Below, one piece after another: positions 13,901 to 16,654 of a stretch of 16,654 nucleotides of DNA; positions within the stretch are counted from its first letter, which is position 1; the number at the start of each line of letters is the position of its first letter. The notes beneath the pieces are model-generated. The model ran no database searches. It was not told the origin of the DNA and was given only the letters and a program-made list of their open reading frames with translations. Made by a program: the position numbers and the translations under genes. This DNA is from Dehalococcoidales bacterium. Its GTDB lineage: Bacteria; Chloroflexota; Dehalococcoidia; Dehalococcoidales; UBA5627. The stretch is taken from the NCBI GenBank assembly GCA_028706995.1, contig JAQTVR010000013.1, positions 1 to 16,654 on the forward strand. The letters run 5' to 3'.

Positions 13901-16654
13901 TTACTCCTATAATGTTGTAGTTTTTGACTTGAATGATAATAACAAATATTTGTATAGTTTCGGGAGCTTTAATGTTCCCACCGATATAGAGATCGGTAAG
14001 GATGGGCTTCTATATATTGCGGATTATAACTATAGTGCAATTAGAGTTTACCATAAAGAAGGATTCTCTGTAGGCACGGCGGTGGGGCCAGGCGTAGACT
14101 TGGGGCAGATTGGTAGCCCATATAAAATTCATATCGACGCAGATGGATATTTATACACCACTGAATATTATAATAACCGGATACAGAAGTTTGAAGTTAA
14201 TTATACCTATCCAGAGGCAGCTATTACTTCACCGGTTGATTATGCCAGTGCGCAGGATTCTGTTGCTATTACTGGCACGGCGAGCGGAGCTGATTTTGAC
14301 AGCTATAAATTGGAATATGCGAAAAATGACCAATGGCAGGAGATCGGTACATATACCACCCCTGTAGTAAACGGCAGTTTGGGCACCTTGAATTTGCCGA
14401 CTGATGAAAATGCGGTTTACCAGTTGAAACTGACAGTTAAAAATAAGTCTGGAGTCGAGAGAGTTAAAACAGTTACCTTTTCAAAGGGTAAATTGCAATA
14501 TTTGGGGAAGATGGATAGTTATACTGGATCCCAATATGGTCAGCTAAATTCACTTTATGGTATTTGTTTAGGTAATAATGGCCATCTCTATGTATGCGAA
14601 GGAGCAAATAATCGTGTAGTGGAGATGGACCAGGCCGGTAATTTCATACGTTATATTGGTCAATCTGAACTAAATCATCCGGTCGGTATTAATAAAGACG
14701 CTTTGGGTAATATTTATGTAGGAAATTATAACAGTAGTGAAGTATGTGTATATAATCAGGATGGTATTTTCTTGCGTAGATTTGGTACGTCGATCTTAAT
14801 AAATCCTGGGGGGCTTCTAATAAAGAATGATAAAGTCTATGTGACTAGTCATAGTAATAGCAAGATCGCGGTTTTCGACCTAAACGGGAATCATCTCGGT
14901 GAGTTTGGCAATGGTTATGCAACTTACCCTTATGATATTGCTATTAGCAATGATAATAAAGCCTATGTAGCATGTTATAACAATGTGGCTGTCTTCGACC
15001 TTAACGAGGACAATAAATATTTATTTAGTTTTGGGCCGTTTAATTATGCCACCAGCATTAAAATAGACAATAACGGGTATGTTTATGTAAGCAATTACTA
15101 TAATTATAGTGTCGATATTTATACGCAAGAAGGAATATTGGTTTGTAGTTTGGGAACGAGCGGAAGCGGGCCAGGGCAATTTGGCGGTACTGGCTATGGA
15201 GTCTTTGGCATGTTCATTGATAATAATATACTTTATACTACGGAATATTCCACCCACAGGATTCAAAAATTCAAATCCTTATATGAGGTCACTCCCAAGA
15301 TATCATCAGTGAGTCTGAGTAAACAATCGCCAGTGAACGTAGGAGCGCTAACTGTAAGCTTGGTTTTTGACCGGCCGATGAACACAGCAGCGAGTCCTAA
15401 TGTATATTACAAAGTAATTGGGAAATCTACCCTGTATCCTATAATTCAGAAAAGTTATGTTAACACTGTGTGGACAGGGGAAGTAAATATTGAAACCAGT
15501 AGTGATAATGGCGATGCTTGTATAGTTATATCTGGAGCAAAAGATGCGGCCAACAACATAGAAATGTTCCTGGAGTCAAGCCATTTATTCGTGGTTGATA
15601 CTGCCGTGCCGCAAAAGCCATCCTTGGTCTCGCCTAACCAGGCGAGTATTATCTCTAGCGGTGAATTTACCATAAAAGCAGAGGGTGATACTGACCTGGC
15701 CTATATGTCTTGTGAAAAATCGGTCGACGGGAGTAATTGGCAGGAAATAGCCAGGGTTAACGGCAGTGGCGTGAAAGATTATGCTTATAGCTGGAATCCT
15801 TTACCGAACGAAATATATTTACGTCTTAAGGCCGTTGATGCTGCTAATAATTATACCTACAGCGATGTTTTAACCGGTTACACCTTGGATTTTTCTGCCA
15901 CTGGTAATGTTATTCTTACTGGGCCAGTCAAAAATAGCAAAGTGGGCAAAATTTACCCGGCCACGGCTTACTGTAACGATCCAAACATCACGGGTGTCAG
16001 GTTTGAAAAATCAAGCGATTCAACTGACGGTTGGGATGGGACATGGATTCCATTGGAAGGCTCGGCCGAGAACAGTTCTGACTTTTCCAGGGAAAATGAT
16101 ATTTATTCTGTGAGCTGGTTGCCTCTAGAGGAGTCCTTTAAATATATAAGACTAGTAGTAATGAAAAACGATGATACCACCATTGTCACTCAGGGATCAT
16201 CTGGTTTTATTTATGACTTGAATTCGCCGGTAGCCCCGGTAAGCGCAAAGAATGCCCTGGTTAATAATAATCTCAATATTCAAGATGGTTTTATCTTTAG
16301 GAAGAACAACGTAATTGTCGTCCGGGCAGAAGCGGGTAAAGATAATCCTAATGCCTATGACAGAACATTTTCCAAGGTCAGGGTTGAATATTCCTTAGCC
16401 GGGGAAAATAACTGGATCCTGATTGGGGAAGATTCAGATTCAAGTGATTGGGATTATCAAATTCCCTGGGACACAGGAAGCCTGGCTGAAAATACCGTAG
16501 TGGATATTAAGTTAACAGCTTTTGATGAGGTTGAGAATGCCTCAGCTCTTATATACCGTAATTGTCATTTTGATTTCAGTTCACCCGCACAACCTGTCAA
16601 TTTTAGCGTAACCAGCAGAAAGGGCGGTTATGTGGATCTGACTTGGCAGGCCCC
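10947..16654 (+). CDS. Giant secreted protein with four Ig-NHL propeller units (3' end outside window)
   Basis: The frame is open from TTG at 10947 through the window edge, about 1902 codons with no stop. The TTG overlaps the upstream TGA by four bases and gives a good signal peptide (basic 3-9, hydrophobic 11-25, cleavage after V-F-A at 27). The first in-frame ATG (11148) would remove this and half a domain. Four units follow, each a roughly 90-residue Ig-like domain ('ITSP..Y', 'YKLEYA...W..IGTYTT', 'FSKGR') plus a six-bladed NHL propeller with blades of about 42 residues ('PYGIAxDxxxNxYV', 'RVYDKEGNF', 'FGKDNL'). After 15285 come a Big_5-like Ig domain ('SLVFDRPMN'), FN3-like 'SLVSPN' and 'VILTGPVKNS' domains, and the start of another FN3 at the edge. 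No catalytic motif is visible. It is probably a surface binding or adhesion protein, co-expressed with the PorV pair and under the same leader. Confidence 0.85.
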   Translation, partial: MSRLLHSIKNIAISGIALVVLLIPVFAFTEPVIADITSPINYSVTQDTAVNIIGTASGTDFTGYTLIMSHNGQSQELVNVTTPVENGILGTVNIPAQEEGVYQINLSVYGYNMAVAQRNIVFSKGRTQFTAVYNEAASPTPALYGVCTGKDGKIYLADIGNNRITVLNPDGSFFKVIGEGEVIKPYGIALDDNDNVYAPSGTTIRVYDKEGNFQRSITDSRMANIQGVTVKENKLYVAEYNNHEVLVFDLFGNFLFAFGKDNLVGALDVAIDDEGRAYVGNGYGAYNVVVFDLRDNNKYLYSFGNFNIPTDVELDKNGLLYIVDFSSNSILVYHKEGIYIGTAIAPGQIYYPYKFHIGADGYLYTTEYYNYRIQKFKVNYTCPLAELTSPADYSLVQNSISITGIAAGPDFLSYKLEYARFGQWQDIGTYTTPVTDGVLGTLTLPENEEGIYQLKLTVKDKYGVEISRTTFFAKGRIQLLNKADAAVSSDDMVEDNSGNLWVSETNNARIAIYDHDLHLIKYAGTGILSGYTLGLARDATGNIYVCDGGSKSIMVFDPTGNSSGSFGSGQLTSPYAITIDSSGYIYVVNRSESNVMVFDQNRNYLYTFAQGYAGYDIAVKGTKAYVVNGSTNVYVFDISKNGQYLYAYTNDNYSRGLIGIEKGPDGLLYVNIGYYVKVFSEDLGPLYQIGIDSPGNAPGSFQYTYRTHVLNDGLYIIDYSGGNIQKFKLSVSCPQASITNPATYSSVSSLISITGTAASPDFASYKLEYARFGQWQEIGTYTTAVQNGILGTLILPETEEGMYELRLTVTDTYGAVNIKTSIFSKGRSRLEALYTGAGSQFSSLIGICTGKDGKMYLADRGYNRITVLNSDGTFYKAIGQGDISYPYGIAVDESDNIYVCSGNTNVRVYDKEGNFLRSITHPKITNVQGVTVKNSKLYVAEYGNHEILIFDLLGNYLDEFGKDNLIGAYDVAIDDNGRAFVGNGYYSYNVVVFDLNDNNKYLYSFGSFNVPTDIEIGKDGLLYIADYNYSAIRVYHKEGFSVGTAVGPGVDLGQIGSPYKIHIDADGYLYTTEYYNNRIQKFEVNYTYPEAAITSPVDYASAQDSVAITGTASGADFDSYKLEYAKNDQWQEIGTYTTPVVNGSLGTLNLPTDENAVYQLKLTVKNKSGVERVKTVTFSKGKLQYLGKMDSYTGSQYGQLNSLYGICLGNNGHLYVCEGANNRVVEMDQAGNFIRYIGQSELNHPVGINKDALGNIYVGNYNSSEVCVYNQDGIFLRRFGTSILINPGGLLIKNDKVYVTSHSNSKIAVFDLNGNHLGEFGNGYATYPYDIAISNDNKAYVACYNNVAVFDLNEDNKYLFSFGPFNYATSIKIDNNGYVYVSNYYNYSVDIYTQEGILVCSLGTSGSGPGQFGGTGYGVFGMFIDNNILYTTEYSTHRIQKFKSLYEVTPKISSVSLSKQSPVNVGALTVSLVFDRPMNTAASPNVYYKVIGKSTLYPIIQKSYVNTVWTGEVNIETSSDNGDACIVISGAKDAANNIEMFLESSHLFVVDTAVPQKPSLVSPNQASIISSGEFTIKAEGDTDLAYMSCEKSVDGSNWQEIARVNGSGVKDYAYSWNPLPNEIYLRLKAVDAANNYTYSDVLTGYTLDFSATGNVILTGPVKNSKVGKIYPATAYCNDPNITGVRFEKSSDSTDGWDGTWIPLEGSAENSSDFSRENDIYSVSWLPLEESFKYIRLVVMKNDDTTIVTQGSSGFIYDLNSPVAPVSAKNALVNNNLNIQDGFIFRKNNVIVVRAEAGKDNPNAYDRTFSKVRVEYSLAGENNWILIGEDSDSSDWDYQIPWDTGSLAENTVVDIKLTAFDEVENASALIYRNCHFDFSSPAQPVNFSVTSRKGGYVDLTWQA
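11034..15284 (+). repeat. Four tandem Ig + six-bladed NHL propeller units, period about 354 residues
   Basis: Ig parts lie at 11034-11324, 12090-12374, 13143-13427 and 14208-14492. Propellers lie at 11325-12089, 12375-13142, 13428-14207 and 14493-15284. In unit 1 six blades can be counted, beginning YGVCTG, PYGIAL, IQGVTV, ALDVAI, PTDVEL and PYKFHI. Units 1 and 3 are clearly the most alike, including shared 'RVYDKEGNF', 'GVTVK', 'FGKDNL' and 'DGYLYTTEYYN' strings. Ig domains 2, 3 and 4 share 'SYKLEYA' and 'IGTYTT', and 2 and 3 remain recognisably similar at DNA level near 12185 and 13243. Confidence 0.85.
15285..16654 (+). other. C-terminal-side Ig/FN3-like region of the NHL protein (incomplete)
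   Basis: After the fourth propeller the style changes. A 'P.ISSVSLS...V..G.LTVSLVFDRPMN' domain ends in 'VVDTAVPQKP' (a Big_5/SbsA-Ig-like pattern). Next comes an 'SP.....ISSGEFTIKAEGD.D' domain with 'KSVDGSNW' and 'IYLRLKAVDAANN', then 'VILTGPVKNSKVG' with 'YIRLVV', then 'VEYSLAGENNWILIGED'. The window closes inside an FN3-like strand 'PVNFSVTSRKGGYVDLTWQA'. A terminal sorting domain, if present, would be further downstream. Confidence 0.65.

Noticed and set aside
14110..14367. 85-codon + strand ORF within the NHL gene
   Set aside because: Out of frame with the long open frame, which has clear domain repeats; the small ORF has none. The same applies to 15109-15312 and 15907-16113.
11034..15284. 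Repeats as a CRISPR-like or mobile-element array
   Set aside because: The period is about 1 kb, copies are diverged and in frame, and all encode Ig-NHL protein units; there are no spacers, inverted ends or transposase.
11148..16654. ATG at 11148 as the start of the NHL gene
   Set aside because: It would discard a good signal peptide and half of the first Ig domain, whose counterparts in units 2-4 are complete. TTG at 10947 has a suitably spaced GGGGGT.

Overview
The window is gene-dense and every gene reads on the + strand. It looks like a piece of a Gram-negative-type (two-membrane) bacterium. It encodes a LolA-like protein, two PorV/PorQ-type outer-membrane barrel proteins, and several very large secreted multidomain proteins with signal peptides. 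Base composition is mid to low GC (hand-counted lines range from about 18 to 55 percent). Giant Ig/FlgD-like/NHL proteins beside PorV-like genes, plus a cyclic-di-GMP-I-type leader RNA, fit uncultured candidate phyla such as Omnitrophota or Desantisbacteria-like lineages. That assignment is an inference from style only; there is no rRNA or marker gene here.

Layout. (1) 1-368 is the 3' end of a LolA-like gene. (2) 380-1450 is a membrane-anchored TolB-like (PD40) beta-propeller. (3) 1453-8748 is a 2431-residue secreted protein with an N-terminal alpha/beta-hydrolase (lipase/esterase) domain, a degenerate peptidase-like segment, a ZU5-like domain, three FlgD-like/SPNGD modules, about seven Ig-like repeats and a C-terminal FlgD/T9SS-type-A-like domain. 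These three genes are nearly contiguous and probably form one operon, followed by a weak hairpin/T-run at 8749-8791. (4) 8749-9067 is non-coding. It holds a structured leader that matches both halves of a cyclic-di-GMP-I (GEMM-I) aptamer, split by about 41 extra nucleotides that fold into two hairpins. An intrinsic terminator follows, and its 5' arm is the 3' P1 strand of the aptamer. (5) 9068-10042 and 10039-10950 are two PorV/PorQ-family genes overlapping by 4 bp. (6) From 10947 (TTG start, again overlapping by 4 bp) to the end of the window runs one uninterrupted reading frame of about 1902 codons. It encodes four tandem Ig-like plus six-bladed NHL propeller units followed by further Ig/FN3-like domains; its 3' end lies outside.

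Together the second block looks like a cyclic-di-GMP-responsive operon for an outer-membrane PorV pair and a giant NHL-propeller surface protein. The PorV family suggests a type IX-like export or surface-attachment route. The C-terminal FlgD-like domain of the 2431-residue protein is a plausible cargo signal for the same route. Two giant frames make up about 78 percent of the window. No CRISPR, tRNA, rRNA, insertion sequence or integrase was seen.
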